Source: Mucilaginibacter conchicola | GTDB lineage: Bacteria > Bacteroidota > Bacteroidia > Sphingobacteriales > Sphingobacteriaceae | Direction of reading: 5' to 3' | Assembly: GCF_003432115.1 (NCBI RefSeq) | Contig: NZ_QWDC01000001.1 | Span: forward strand, 868,001-932,000 | DNA: 64,000 nucleotides | Shown: positions 41,954 through 51,235 of the stretch, piece after piece | Position numbering within the stretch: position 1 is the stretch's first letter | Layout of the letters: each line of letters opens with the position of its first letter | Position numbers and translations under genes: made by a program | Notes under the pieces: generated by a model | The model's input: the letters and a program-made list of their open reading frames with translations, nothing else | Told to the model about the DNA's origin: nothing | Databases searched by the model: none

Positions 41954-42742
41954 TCAATAGTCGGAATAAGCGGTTGGGTAAAGAAATATAATATCTCCTT
42001 TTGATACGTTGTTCTTATACTGCGCGTCGCCCGTTAATCCTTTCCACTGTGCATCCGCATCAAAAGCCTTCCAGTGCTCGTCCCGGCTTTGTTTATCATT
42101 AAACGTTGTGAGGTACATTAGGTTAGGCATCCTACCACCTGCAATAACGCTGCCATAAAATACCGGGTTAAAGCCAAGGCGCTCAAAAATATCGGTCTCG
42201 CCACTGTTAAACATCTTTACTTTGCTGTAATGATAGGCTTCTGTAGGGCTTTCGTAACTACGCAATTCGTAAACACGTTTACTACGATCACCTGTGAGTT
42301 TGGGCAACATCAAATGCGGGCGGGTGATGAACGGACTGAGCCAAATGGTCTCGATACGCGAGTATGGTGCATCATTATAAACTGCTGATGCATAATCTTT
42401 ATTTTCAGGTGTAACAACAACCGGTTTCCCGGCCGATACATTGTCCGGTTCGGCATCTTTCCATGATGCGTAAGGGATCAATAAGTAGATCTTCCTGTCA
42501 GCGGTATCCGCCTCAATCGGTTTAAAAACGCCTATGTTTTTGATGCCTTTTTTATGCAGAGCCGGTACAAAGCTTTTCTGCAGATACGCATCAAGTACAG
42601 CTTCTTGTTTTTCGGTTTTATAGTGATAGATCTTTATCTGATAATAATCGCCTTTAATGGTTTGCGCGAAGATATCACAACTAAAAATTGCTAACGCAGC
42701 GATAAAAACGGCTGTAAGCGTACGTTTTTGTGGGATAGACAT
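41954..42742 (-). CDS. Secreted NIPSNAP-family protein
   Basis: 262 residues with a signal peptide (cut after IFAQ, about residue 27). Two NIPSNAP ferredoxin-like repeats are visible: YYQIKIYHYKTEKQEAVLDAYL at 33-54 and VYELRSYESPTEAYHYSKVKMF at about 160-181, the latter followed by GFNPVFYGSVIAGGRMPNLMYLTTF. Bacterial NIPSNAP proteins have no settled function. First gene of a two-gene unit with the FAD oxidoreductase. Confidence 0.9.
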   Translation of the reverse strand: MSIPQKRTLTAVFIAALAIFSCDIFAQTIKGDYYQIKIYHYKTEKQEAVLDAYLQKSFVPALHKKGIKNIGVFKPIEADTADRKIYLLIPYASWKDAEPDNVSAGKPVVVTPENKDYASAVYNDAPYSRIETIWLSPFITRPHLMLPKLTGDRSKRVYELRSYESPTEAYHYSKVKMFNSGETDIFERLGFNPVFYGSVIAGGRMPNLMYLTTFNDKQSRDEHWKAFDADAQWKGLTGDAQYKNNVSKGDIIFLYPTAYSDY

Positions 42743-42816
42743 TCCTTTAGGGTTTACCGGCTAATTTAACGCGAAAAAAGGAATAAACAATGGAGACGCG
42801 GAGGGTAAAAAGCAGC

Positions 42817-42961
42817 GCTCCGTAGGAGCTTAAGGTCGGTAGAAACAATCCAACAATTAAAATTCGCTCCGTTAGGTGCGATACCTGTTAGAGTTGCATA
42901 CCTACGGCATGCTATTGTTACGAATTGTAATTTCTACCGACCTTTTGCACCGATGGTGCAA
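42817..42961. repeat. Composite palindromic repeat (second copy of the 6975 family)
   Basis: An exact 14-base inverted pair, AAGGTCGGTAGAAA (42832-42845) and TTTCTACCGACCTT (42931-42944), encloses GCATACCTACGGCATGC-type hairpin sequence (42896-42912). TTGCACCGATGGTGCAA follows (42945-42961). The order of the last parts is the same as at 6975-7041. It fills the 280-base gap 42743-43022, in which I see nothing else but a promoter for the NIPSNAP gene to be expected. Confidence 0.8.
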
Positions 42962-43022
42962 TCGTCTCTCACATTCCGAGATTGCATTCCGAGACGCGAA
43001 GTATCGCATCTCTACAAAAAAA

Positions 43023-46000
43023 TCATGATACCGCTTTACTGCCGTCAAACGCCACCAGCGTATCCATCAGCTCCTGCAATTTAAGGGGTTTGCTCAGGTA
43101 GGCATCCATACCGGCGGCAAGGCATTCCTCTTTATCCTCAACCATGGCATTGGCCGTCATGGCAACTATAGCCGGCTGGTATTCCATATTCTTACGGATA
43201 AAACGGGTTGCCTCGAGGCCATCCATCTCCGGCATTTGCACGTCCATTAGGATGAGGTTGTAACGTTTGTTCACCATGGCGTTCAGTGCTTCGTGGCCGT
43301 TACCCGCAATATCTGGCTTATAGCCCATTTTATTGAGGATGTATTTGGCCAACTTTTGGTTAATGGCATTATCCTCGGCAATCAGGATATTCATTGGGTG
43401 ATGACGGGCAAAATCTTCAGAGAACGGTGTCTGTACAGGCACTACCTCAGCGCTTGGCTCAGTACTTAGTTTTAATTGTTCGATGATATGCTTGTATAGC
43501 ACCTGGTGCTTAGTCGGCTTAGACAGCGCCACATTGAACAGGTGTGTGTACTTTTTACTCTGCTCGTTACCCATTGATGTAAGCAGTATGATAGGCACCT
43601 GGCTATTAGCGCGTATTTTACCGGCAAGGCCCACGCCGTCCAATTCAGGCATGTTCATGTCTGATATCACCAGGTCTACCTTGTCTGCGCCTGATAAAAT
43701 ATTCAAAGCTTCTTCGCCGGATGCTGCAACGGCCGGTATAAAGTTCCACTGGCGCAGTTGCTCTTCCAATATCTCGCGGTTGGTGGCATTATCATCAACC
43801 ACCAGTACGCGTTTGTTCTTCACTTCTTCGGTGTTCAGGTGTACATAATTGCGTTGCGACCTGATGCCTTCTTTTGCTTTTATGGTGAACGAGAAGGTAC
43901 TGCCCTGCCCTATTTTACTTTCCACGCCAATTTCGCCGCCCATCAGTTCAACCAGTTTCTCGCTGATGGCCAGCCCAAGGCCTGTACCGCCATATCTGCG
44001 CGTAGTGCTTGAGTCTACCTGCGAGAAGGCTTTAAACAGTTTGTTGATCTTATTATGCGGAATGCCTATACCGGTATCGCGTACCTCAAAAAGCAGTTCA
44101 AGTTTATCATCTGTGCTGCCTTTTAGTTTTACGCAGATAAACACCTCACCACGGGCGGTAAACTTCACTGCATTACCTACCAAATTAATGAGGATCTGCC
44201 TCAGCCTGTAAGCATCGGCAATGATCTGGGCCGGTATCTTGTGGTCTACCTGGTAAACCAGATCCAGGTTGGCGCGGGCGGCACGTTCTGCAAAAACATC
44301 CAATACGCCCTCAATACAATCGCGCAGGTCAAAATCGTGTTCATCCAGCTCCATGTTGCCCGATTCTATTTTGGAGAAATCCAAAATATCGTTGATCACA
44401 TTCAGCAAGCTGTCACCACAATTTCTGATGGTTTCCGTGTACTCCCGCTGCTCATTGCTGAGGCTGGTATTGGCAAGCAAAGTGGCCATACCCATTACGC
44501 CGTTCATAGGCGTACGGATCTCGTGACTCATGGTAGCCAGGAATATACTTTTGGCTTTGTTGGCTTTCTCGGCTTCCTCACGGGCTTTTTCGGCATCCTG
44601 GCGCAATACGCGTTCATCATTGCTCATTTTGGCCAGTTGAACGGTACGGTCTTCTACCTGCCGCTCAAGTATAGCTTTCTGTGCCTTTATTGATCTTACC
44701 CTCAGAATAAACACCAGGTAAACCAGCCCTGCTATAAACAGCACTGTTAGTGTTTTAAACCACCAGGTAAGCCACCAGGGCGGCGTAGTGGTGATCACCA
44801 ATGCCTCAGTAACCGGCGACCAAAAGCCTGCCGAGTTTTGATATTTTATCTTCAGCGTGTAAGAACCGGCAGGCAGGTTGGTGAACGTTGCCGAATTGCG
44901 GTTGCCTATGTAGTTCCATTTTTTATCAAAGCCTTCCAAAAAATAGGCGTAGTTCTTTTTATCCTTAGATGTAAAATCGAGCGCGGCGAAATCAAACGAA
45001 ATAACCGATTGCTTGTGGCTAAGCGTTATGGCGTGGGTATCAGATATCTCATCCTTTAACGGCGATTTATCATGCTTATCGCGCGCCGGCAATACGGTCT
45101 GGTTAAACAGCCTGAAAGCCGTTACCACAAGCGGCGAAAAACCCTCGGGTTTTAATATCTGTTTAGGGGTAAATGCATTAAAACCGTTTATCCCCCCAAA
45201 ATACAACCGGTTGCCATTTCCTTTGAATGCCGAATGTGATTTAAACTCGATATCCTGCAAGCCATCCTCAATGGTAAAATTGCGGAATTGGAGTTTCTCA
45301 GGATCAAACCTCGATAGGCCTTTGTTGGTGCTTACCCAAAGTACACCTTGCTCATCCTCGCGTACGGCATAGATCACATCGCTGGGCAGTCCATCTCTTT
45401 TACGGTAAACGGTAAAACGGCGGGTAACCGGGTCAAACTTATCCAAACCCGAGAATGTACTTAGCCAGATAAAACCCTTACTGTCTTCAAACATATCGGG
45501 TATGTTATCATTGCTCACGCTGTTTTTGGCAGGGTTATAGGTAAAGCGGGTAAACTTATTGGTCTTTCTGTCCAATAGGTTAAGGCCGCCGTCAAAAGTG
45601 CCCACCCAAAGGTTACCGCGCTTATCTTCCAGTACAGAATACACCCTATCGCTGCTGAGGCTGTTAGGGTCGTTGGCAGCGTAACGGTAATTTACAAACT
45701 TTCCCGTTTTTTTATCGAAATGGCTTAAGCCTGTATTGTAAGTGCCTATCCAGGCTGTTTGATCACGCGAGAGGGTAAGCGCATAAATATTATTGCCCGG
45801 CAGGCTGTTGGCATTATCAGGGATGTTGGTGTAATTGCTGAACCTGTTCGTTTTGGGATCAAATATGCTTAAGCCATCGGCCCAGGTACCCATCCAGTAA
45901 TTGCCTTCGGCATCCTGCGTAACCGTTAACACGTAGTTACCTGTAATGCCACTGTTATTTTTAGTATAAGCATTAAACTCGCCGGTTTTTCGGTTAAAAT

Positions 46001-47174
46001 GGTTAAGTCCGCCGCCGTCGGTTCCTATCCAGATATCTTGTTTCTTGTCTTCAAAAAGAGCCAGCACAAAATCGTTTGAGAGGCTCCCCGGTTTGGCGTT
46101 GTGCCTGTAATGCGTAAAGCTTTCGGTACTGCGTTTATAGAGATTTATGCCGCCGCTGTATGCACCCAGCCACATGTTGCCCACCCTGTCGCGGCAAATA
46201 GCGTTAACTGTGTTACCGATAATGCTGTTCTTGTCTACATCATCGTGCTGGTAATCTATCACCTTATTGGTTTTAGGGTCGAGGATGCAAAGCCCGCCGT
46301 TATCGCTGCCTATCCACAGCTTACCGTTAAGATCCATGTTTAAGCAGTAGATGTTGTTACTGCTAAGCGATGCCGCCCCAAGCGCCTTATCATTACGATA
46401 ATGAATAAATTTACCTGCCCTGCGGTCAAAATAATCCAATCCGGCATCAATTGTGCCCACCCAAAGGCGTTTATCAGTATCCTCAAAAATACAGCTTACA
46501 CCGTTGCTTGTTATGGTTTGCGTGTTTTGTACATCGTGCTTGTAAACTGTAAAAGTACCGGCAGCTTTGTTCAATAAAGATAAACCACCCGACGCGGTAC
46601 CCACCCAGATCTGGTTGCCCGAGTCGCGGTAAACAAAACTTACATTATTATCGGGCAGGCAGCCGGGTTTACCATTGTATGCGTAATGGGTAATGTGGCC
46701 GCTGCTTATCTCCATGTAATCCAACCCGCCCTGGCTTGCTATCCAGATGTTGTTCTTCTCATCAATCACCAGTTTGTTAAGGATATTATTGGCGATGGAA
46801 TTGCGGTTCTTATCACTATGGATAAACCTGATGATATTACCGGTTTTACGCTCAATTTTATTGAGGCCGATGATGGTGGCTACCCAAATGTTGCCATCCT
46901 TATCTTCAACCATATCAGATATCATGTTACTGCTTATGGTAGCGGGGGCGGCTTCATCGTGCTTGTAGTTGGTAAAGTTGTAGCCGTCGTATTTGTTGAG
47001 GCCCTCGCGGGTACCTATCCACATAAAGCCCAGCTTATCCTGCAGGATACAGGATACGTTTATTTGCGATAAACCGTCGGCCGTGCCAATATGCTCAAAC
47101 TTAAGGCTTTCGTTTTGCCCAAAGCTCAGCGTAGCGTACAGCAGTGTAATTAAAGTGCAAATGTACTTATGCAT
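43023..47174 (-). CDS. Hybrid two-component sensor kinase with periplasmic propeller, no DNA-binding domain
   Basis: 1383 residues. Signal peptide (1-19), then 12-14 Reg_prop blades forming two beta-propellers (about 25-670; repeated WIGT..GGL motifs), a Y_Y_Y domain (about 715-785) and a transmembrane helix near 810-830. A coiled coil leads to HisKA with the phosphorylated His near 883 (MSHEIRTPMNG) and an HATPase domain. Two receivers follow: Asp near 1170 in LVISDMNMP and Asp near 1310 in LILMDVQMP. Classical HTCS regulators of polysaccharide loci end in one receiver plus an AraC domain; here a second receiver takes its place, so output must pass to another protein. It likely senses an oligosaccharide. 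Confidence 0.95.
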   Translation of the reverse strand: MHKYICTLITLLYATLSFGQNESLKFEHIGTADGLSQINVSCILQDKLGFMWIGTREGLNKYDGYNFTNYKHDEAAPATISSNMISDMVEDKDGNIWVATIIGLNKIERKTGNIIRFIHSDKNRNSIANNILNKLVIDEKNNIWIASQGGLDYMEISSGHITHYAYNGKPGCLPDNNVSFVYRDSGNQIWVGTASGGLSLLNKAAGTFTVYKHDVQNTQTITSNGVSCIFEDTDKRLWVGTIDAGLDYFDRRAGKFIHYRNDKALGAASLSSNNIYCLNMDLNGKLWIGSDNGGLCILDPKTNKVIDYQHDDVDKNSIIGNTVNAICRDRVGNMWLGAYSGGINLYKRSTESFTHYRHNAKPGSLSNDFVLALFEDKKQDIWIGTDGGGLNHFNRKTGEFNAYTKNNSGITGNYVLTVTQDAEGNYWMGTWADGLSIFDPKTNRFSNYTNIPDNANSLPGNNIYALTLSRDQTAWIGTYNTGLSHFDKKTGKFVNYRYAANDPNSLSSDRVYSVLEDKRGNLWVGTFDGGLNLLDRKTNKFTRFTYNPAKNSVSNDNIPDMFEDSKGFIWLSTFSGLDKFDPVTRRFTVYRKRDGLPSDVIYAVREDEQGVLWVSTNKGLSRFDPEKLQFRNFTIEDGLQDIEFKSHSAFKGNGNRLYFGGINGFNAFTPKQILKPEGFSPLVVTAFRLFNQTVLPARDKHDKSPLKDEISDTHAITLSHKQSVISFDFAALDFTSKDKKNYAYFLEGFDKKWNYIGNRNSATFTNLPAGSYTLKIKYQNSAGFWSPVTEALVITTTPPWWLTWWFKTLTVLFIAGLVYLVFILRVRSIKAQKAILERQVEDRTVQLAKMSNDERVLRQDAEKAREEAEKANKAKSIFLATMSHEIRTPMNGVMGMATLLANTSLSNEQREYTETIRNCGDSLLNVINDILDFSKIESGNMELDEHDFDLRDCIEGVLDVFAERAARANLDLVYQVDHKIPAQIIADAYRLRQILINLVGNAVKFTARGEVFICVKLKGSTDDKLELLFEVRDTGIGIPHNKINKLFKAFSQVDSSTTRRYGGTGLGLAISEKLVELMGGEIGVESKIGQGSTFSFTIKAKEGIRSQRNYVHLNTEEVKNKRVLVVDDNATNREILEEQLRQWNFIPAVAASGEEALNILSGADKVDLVISDMNMPELDGVGLAGKIRANSQVPIILLTSMGNEQSKKYTHLFNVALSKPTKHQVLYKHIIEQLKLSTEPSAEVVPVQTPFSEDFARHHPMNILIAEDNAINQKLAKYILNKMGYKPDIAGNGHEALNAMVNKRYNLILMDVQMPEMDGLEATRFIRKNMEYQPAIVAMTANAMVEDKEECLAAGMDAYLSKPLKLQELMDTLVAFDGSKAVS

Positions 47175-47301
47175 TCAAATACCGGTGGTTAATCGTAAAT
47201 TTTAATTAATAGGTGTAATTGGTAATAAGTACTTATACGGGAGCACTTTACAATAAGTTCATAATTTAGTAAAACAAATGATGATAGCGTTGGCTAAAAA
47301 C

Positions 47302-47334
47302 AAAAAAAGCCCGCTTTTTAAGCGGGCTTTTTTT
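47302..47334 (-). terminator. Strong rho-independent terminator (bidirectional)
   Basis: AAAAAAAGCCCGCTT, loop TTT, AAGCGGGCTTTTTTT: a perfect 15-base inverted repeat with A- and T-runs. It closes the seven-gene unit ending with the DUF1080 gene (stop at 47352). Confidence 0.93.
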
Positions 47335-47351
47335 ATCTGATTAAAGATGAG

Positions 47352-48119
47352 TTATTTAATTTCTCTCACCCAAATATTGCGGAAGCTAAGCGGCTCGCTT
47401 TTATCGCCGTGAGCCTGCAATTTAATAGGGCAATCGCCGTGTGCCTTTCTGTAACCCGGTTTGCCAATATATTGGGTTGGGCCAAGCAGTTCAATATTAT
47501 TCTCAACTAAAACGCCGTTGAAAATTACAGTTACACGTGCAGGGGTTTTAACCTGGTCGCCATCAAAAGTTGGCGCAGTCCAGATCACGTCATACACGTT
47601 CCAGGTGCCCGGTGGGCGGGTTGGGTTAGCTAATGGTATAAACTGCTTGTAAATACTGCCAGCCATACCGTTGGTGTAGGTTTTGTTATTGTATGAATCT
47701 AACACCTGTAGTTCATAACCATCATCGCCTTTACCTGTTGATGCCAAAAACACACCGCTGTTACCGCGGCCCTGGCCTTCGCCGGTGATGTTTGCAGGCA
47801 CTTTCCACTCGATGTGTAACTGGTAGCTGCCAAATTTCTTCTTGGTTTGGATGTTACCCGATTTTTTGTTCACGGTCAGTACATCGCCTTTAACATCCCA
47901 TTTTGCAGCATCGCCACTGGCAACGTCTTCCCATTCAGAAAGGCCTGATTTACCATTGAATAACACGATGGCATCAGACGGTGCTTCGCCCATTACTTTG
48001 CCGGCAGTTACTACGGGCGGTACAGGCTCCCATTTTTCGGTATCCTCGGGTTTGCTTTGTGCGTTTGCCATATAAATGCCTCCGCTAAGCAAAGCGGTTA
48101 AAATCAGTTTATGTTTCAT
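47352..48119 (-). CDS. Secreted DUF1080 (3-keto-disaccharide hydrolase) protein
   Basis: 255 residues, signal peptide cut after MANAQ (about 21). DUF1080 fold: IVLFNGKSGLSEWEDV, WDVKGDVLTVNKKSGNIQTKKKFGSYQLHIEWKVP, GRGNSGVFLAST, YELQVLDSYNN, GTWNVYDVIWTAP and CPIKLQAHGDKSEPLSFRNIWV. Expected to cleave a 3-keto glycoside in the periplasm. Unlike the copy at 37111 it has no lipobox. Last gene of the unit 53929-47352, where dehydrogenase and isomerase genes precede it. Confidence 0.94.
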   Translation of the reverse strand: MKHKLILTALLSGGIYMANAQSKPEDTEKWEPVPPVVTAGKVMGEAPSDAIVLFNGKSGLSEWEDVASGDAAKWDVKGDVLTVNKKSGNIQTKKKFGSYQLHIEWKVPANITGEGQGRGNSGVFLASTGKGDDGYELQVLDSYNNKTYTNGMAGSIYKQFIPLANPTRPPGTWNVYDVIWTAPTFDGDQVKTPARVTVIFNGVLVENNIELLGPTQYIGKPGYRKAHGDCPIKLQAHGDKSEPLSFRNIWVREIK

Positions 48120-48140
48120 TTTTTAGTTAATTGGTGCCGT

Positions 48141-49019
48141 TTATAAATACAGTTTAGTTTTTAGATAGGTAGCGCTTTTTGCAATACTTACATAAGGGTC
48201 TATATTGGTGAAGTTTTCCTGCTCAACAATATAGTGTTTGATGCCAGCCAGCTTAGCCTGACCAAGGATAGTTTTGTAATCGATACCGCCACTACCTATC
48301 TCGGTGTTCAACTCGTGGTTGCCTTTGTCCATGTCTTTAACGTGTACTAATGCAAAGCGACCCGGATGTTTTTTGAAGATCTGGATAGGATCCTGACCAG
48401 CACGTACTACCCAGTAAATATCCATTTCCATGGCAACCAGTTTAGGGTCGGTATATTTTAAAACGGTATCGTAGAAAGTAGTACCGCCTACATCCTGCCA
48501 CTCAAAGTTGTGATTGTGATAGCCCAGTTTTAAACCGTGCTGTTTGCAGATAGCAGCAGCCTTGTTCATTTTCTCGGCAATTGATTTACAATCCTCGGCC
48601 GTTTTAATAAAATCGTGGTTAAGACCCGGAATAACAATATAGGTTTGGCCTAAGATCTTAGCCGCCTCGATGTAACTGTTCAACTCGTCCATTTTACCTG
48701 TACCGAAGTATTCATCGATACCATAATGGCCGCTCGGGCTTTTTAAGCCATGTTTTTTAAGCAAAGCAGCAAATTCCTGCGCGCTTAAGCCCCAAAAGCC
48801 ACCTTGTTTTGAGTAGCCAAAGGTTTCAACTTCTTTATAGCCGGCTTTTGCAACCTCGGCAATAACGCCTTTAACATCTTTAGGTAACTGATCGCGCAGC
48901 GAATAAAGCTGCAGGCCTACGCCGTTTGCGCTTTTTGCCGATGCCAGTTTTGGTGCAAGCATAATACCTGCCGCAGCCATACCGGCCTGCGCTAAGAAAG
49001 TTCTTCTGGTAGTAGTCAT
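48141..49019 (-). CDS. Tat-exported sugar isomerase/epimerase-like TIM barrel
   Basis: 292 residues. Twin-arginine signal TTTRRTFLAQAG at residues 2-13. The AP-endonuclease-2/xylose-isomerase-like barrel follows: VGLQLYSLRDQL, GYKEVETFG, GYHNHNFEW (metal His and Glu), LVAMEMDIYWV, FALVHVKDMDKGN and HYIVEQENF. These residues bind a divalent metal and catalyse keto-sugar isomerisation, epimerisation or beta-elimination. 21 bases before the DUF1080 gene; likely acts on the same 3-keto sugar in the periplasm. Similar in type to the protein at 60316. Confidence 0.93.
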   Translation of the reverse strand: MTTTRRTFLAQAGMAAAGIMLAPKLASAKSANGVGLQLYSLRDQLPKDVKGVIAEVAKAGYKEVETFGYSKQGGFWGLSAQEFAALLKKHGLKSPSGHYGIDEYFGTGKMDELNSYIEAAKILGQTYIVIPGLNHDFIKTAEDCKSIAEKMNKAAAICKQHGLKLGYHNHNFEWQDVGGTTFYDTVLKYTDPKLVAMEMDIYWVVRAGQDPIQIFKKHPGRFALVHVKDMDKGNHELNTEIGSGGIDYKTILGQAKLAGIKHYIVEQENFTNIDPYVSIAKSATYLKTKLYL

Positions 49020-49073
49020 GTTAGATTTATAAAAGTTTTATTGCCGTTATAGACCAGCTACAACGGCAATAGT

Positions 49074-49958
49074 TTAAACATCGCATATATGCACCGCTTT
49101 ACGAAGCGATGCCAGCTTATCTTTTTGTTTAGGAATAAACTCCTGTGCTACGAAGCCTTTATGGCCCACCTCGAGCACGGCACGCATAATTGCGGGGTAA
49201 AACAATTCCTGCGTTTCATCAATTTCGTTACGGCCAGGTACACCACCTGTGTGGTAGTGGGCAATGTACTGGTGATAGGTACGAATGTTACGGATCACAT
49301 CGCCTTCATCTATCTGCATGTGATAAATATCATATAGCAGTTTAAAGTTCTCTGATCCCAAACGTTTGCAAAGTTCGGCACCCCAGGCTGTGTGATCGCA
49401 CTGGTAGTCTTTGTGGTCTATCTTGCTGTTCAGCAATTCCATCACCAAAACTACGCCGTGTTTCTCGGCCAGTTGTACCATTGGTTTAAGGCCTTCCACG
49501 CAGTTTTTCCATCCTTCCTCGTCAGTTTTGCCACGGCGGCTACCGCTAAAGCAGATGAGGTTTTTATAACCTGCAGCTGCAACTTTCGGTATCATATCCG
49601 TGTACTGCTTATGCAGTTGCGCATGGAATTGTGTATCGCCAAAACCATCGGTCAGGTTAATCTCCGCACCGTTGCACATTGATGAGTACAAACCATACTT
49701 TTTCAAAGTAGGCCAATCTTCGGGGCCAACCAGGTCGATACCTTTTATGCCTATCTCTTTGGCAGCTTTACAAAGCTCCTCAACCGAGATACTATCATAA
49801 CACCAGCGGCAAACCGCATGGTTAATGTTGCCTTTGAGTTTATCGCTCATTTGTTCTGTTGGGTCGGCTTTATAAGATGACAAAACGCCGCCTGCGCCAA
49901 TAGCCGCAGTGCCTGCAATAATGCCCTTAATAGCCGATCTTCTGTTAGTGCCTGCCAT
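49074..49958 (-). CDS. Tat-exported hydroxypyruvate isomerase-like TIM barrel
   Basis: 294 residues. The frame is open to 50021, but the codons before ATG 49958 lie inside the end of the upstream transporter gene, while MAGTNRRSAIKGIIAG is a clear twin-arginine start; that ATG is chosen, 4 bases after the transporter. The barrel has CRWCYDSISVEELCKAAKEIG, GIDLVGPEDW, LICFSGSR, VVLVMELLNS (metal Glu), LLYDIYHMQIDEGD (metal Asp/His) and GFVAQEFIP, the pattern of Hyi/hydroxypyruvate isomerase-type proteins. Substrate probably a keto sugar or keto acid of this pathway. Confidence 0.92.
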   Translation of the reverse strand: MAGTNRRSAIKGIIAGTAAIGAGGVLSSYKADPTEQMSDKLKGNINHAVCRWCYDSISVEELCKAAKEIGIKGIDLVGPEDWPTLKKYGLYSSMCNGAEINLTDGFGDTQFHAQLHKQYTDMIPKVAAAGYKNLICFSGSRRGKTDEEGWKNCVEGLKPMVQLAEKHGVVLVMELLNSKIDHKDYQCDHTAWGAELCKRLGSENFKLLYDIYHMQIDEGDVIRNIRTYHQYIAHYHTGGVPGRNEIDETQELFYPAIMRAVLEVGHKGFVAQEFIPKQKDKLASLRKAVHICDV

Positions 49959-49962
49959 AATA

Positions 49963-51192
49963 TTAAGCCTTTGCTTCAACAGCTGTTTTCTTCTCGTTAA
50001 ATAACAAGATGAACAATACAAATACTACTGCTGCAATACCCGCCGGGGTTAGCCATACCATATTCCAGTTATGACCGTCAGCTGTTTTGTACGCATCAGA
50101 TATTTTACCTGCTACAAAGAAGCCGATCAACATACCTACACCGTAAGTTGCCAGAGTGATCATACCCTGAGCAGCGCTTTTGTATTGCTCGCCCGCTTTT
50201 GAGTCGGTATAGATCTGGCCTGATACGAAAAAGAAATCGTAACATACACCATGTAATGCAATACCTATCAGCAGCATAAAGCTTAAATCGCCTGCGTTAC
50301 CGTAAGCGAACAAAGTATAACGTACTGCCCACGCTAACATACCTACCAATATTGTCCATTTGAAACCAAATTTCTTGAAGAAGATTGGAATACATAGCAG
50401 GAACAATACTTCTGATACCTGGCCAATGGTCATTTTACCGGTCGGGTTATCCATCTTAACCTCGGTTAAGAACTGGCTTGCATTTTGGTAATAGAAAGCC
50501 AAAGGGATACAGATAAGGATAGATGCTATGAAGAAGATAAGGAAGTTTTTATCCTTCAATAACTTCAATGCATCTAAACCAAGCATTTTAGATACGCTTA
50601 CTTTACCCTCAGTAGCCGTTGGCGGTGTTGCAGGTAATGTAAAGCTGAATACACCTAAAATTGCAGAAGCAATGCCCGACATCAGGAATGTTTTTTGCAA
50701 TGCACCTGCTGCTATACCTTCAGGAGAATCCCAATGGAAAATGAAACTAATTATTAAACCTGCGATGATCCAGCCGATAGTACCGAAAATACGGATTGAA
50801 GAAAACTCTTTCTCCGGATCGCCCATCTGGTTAAATGATACCGAGTTTACCAATGCCAGCGTTGGCATGTAAATGATCATGTATCCTAAAACATAAGGAT
50901 AAAACACTGTAATATCAGTTGCCTTATACATCTGGTACATCAGTATTGCACCAACAATATGCAACACACCCAGTATCTTCTCTGCGTTAAAATAACGGTC
51001 GGCTATCAAGCCAATAATGAATGGTGCGATGATAGCACCCCATGATTGTGTAGAAAAAACTTCGCCTGATTGTGCACCGGATGCCTTTAATGTTGCAGCC
51101 AGGAATGGGCCGAGCGTTACAAACCATCCACCCCAGATAAAAAACTCCAGGAACATCATGGTTGATAGTTTAACGCGTGTTGTTACGTTCAT
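49963..51192 (-). CDS. MFS sugar/nucleoside importer (NupG type)
   Basis: 409 residues, 12 membrane helices. The N-terminus (MNVTTRVKLSTMMFLEFFIWGGWFVTLG) and the stretch SFNQMGDPEKEFSSIRIFGTIGWI are typical of the nucleoside:H+ symporter family (NupG/XapB). Members in Bacteroidota sugar loci probably carry sugars rather than nucleosides. It sits between the cytochrome c gene and the TIM-barrel gene and would take the released sugar or keto sugar into the cytosol. Confidence 0.92.
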   Translation of the reverse strand: MNVTTRVKLSTMMFLEFFIWGGWFVTLGPFLAATLKASGAQSGEVFSTQSWGAIIAPFIIGLIADRYFNAEKILGVLHIVGAILMYQMYKATDITVFYPYVLGYMIIYMPTLALVNSVSFNQMGDPEKEFSSIRIFGTIGWIIAGLIISFIFHWDSPEGIAAGALQKTFLMSGIASAILGVFSFTLPATPPTATEGKVSVSKMLGLDALKLLKDKNFLIFFIASILICIPLAFYYQNASQFLTEVKMDNPTGKMTIGQVSEVLFLLCIPIFFKKFGFKWTILVGMLAWAVRYTLFAYGNAGDLSFMLLIGIALHGVCYDFFFVSGQIYTDSKAGEQYKSAAQGMITLATYGVGMLIGFFVAGKISDAYKTADGHNWNMVWLTPAGIAAVVFVLFILLFNEKKTAVEAKA

Positions 51193-51235
51193 AATTAGTA
51201 TTGGTTTAAATTAGTTTGGGTTGGTTAGCAAGTAC

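Noticed and set aside
49959-50021. Start of the TIM-barrel gene at 50021
   Set aside because: It would overlap the transporter gene by about 60 bases and bury the twin-arginine motif deep in the protein.
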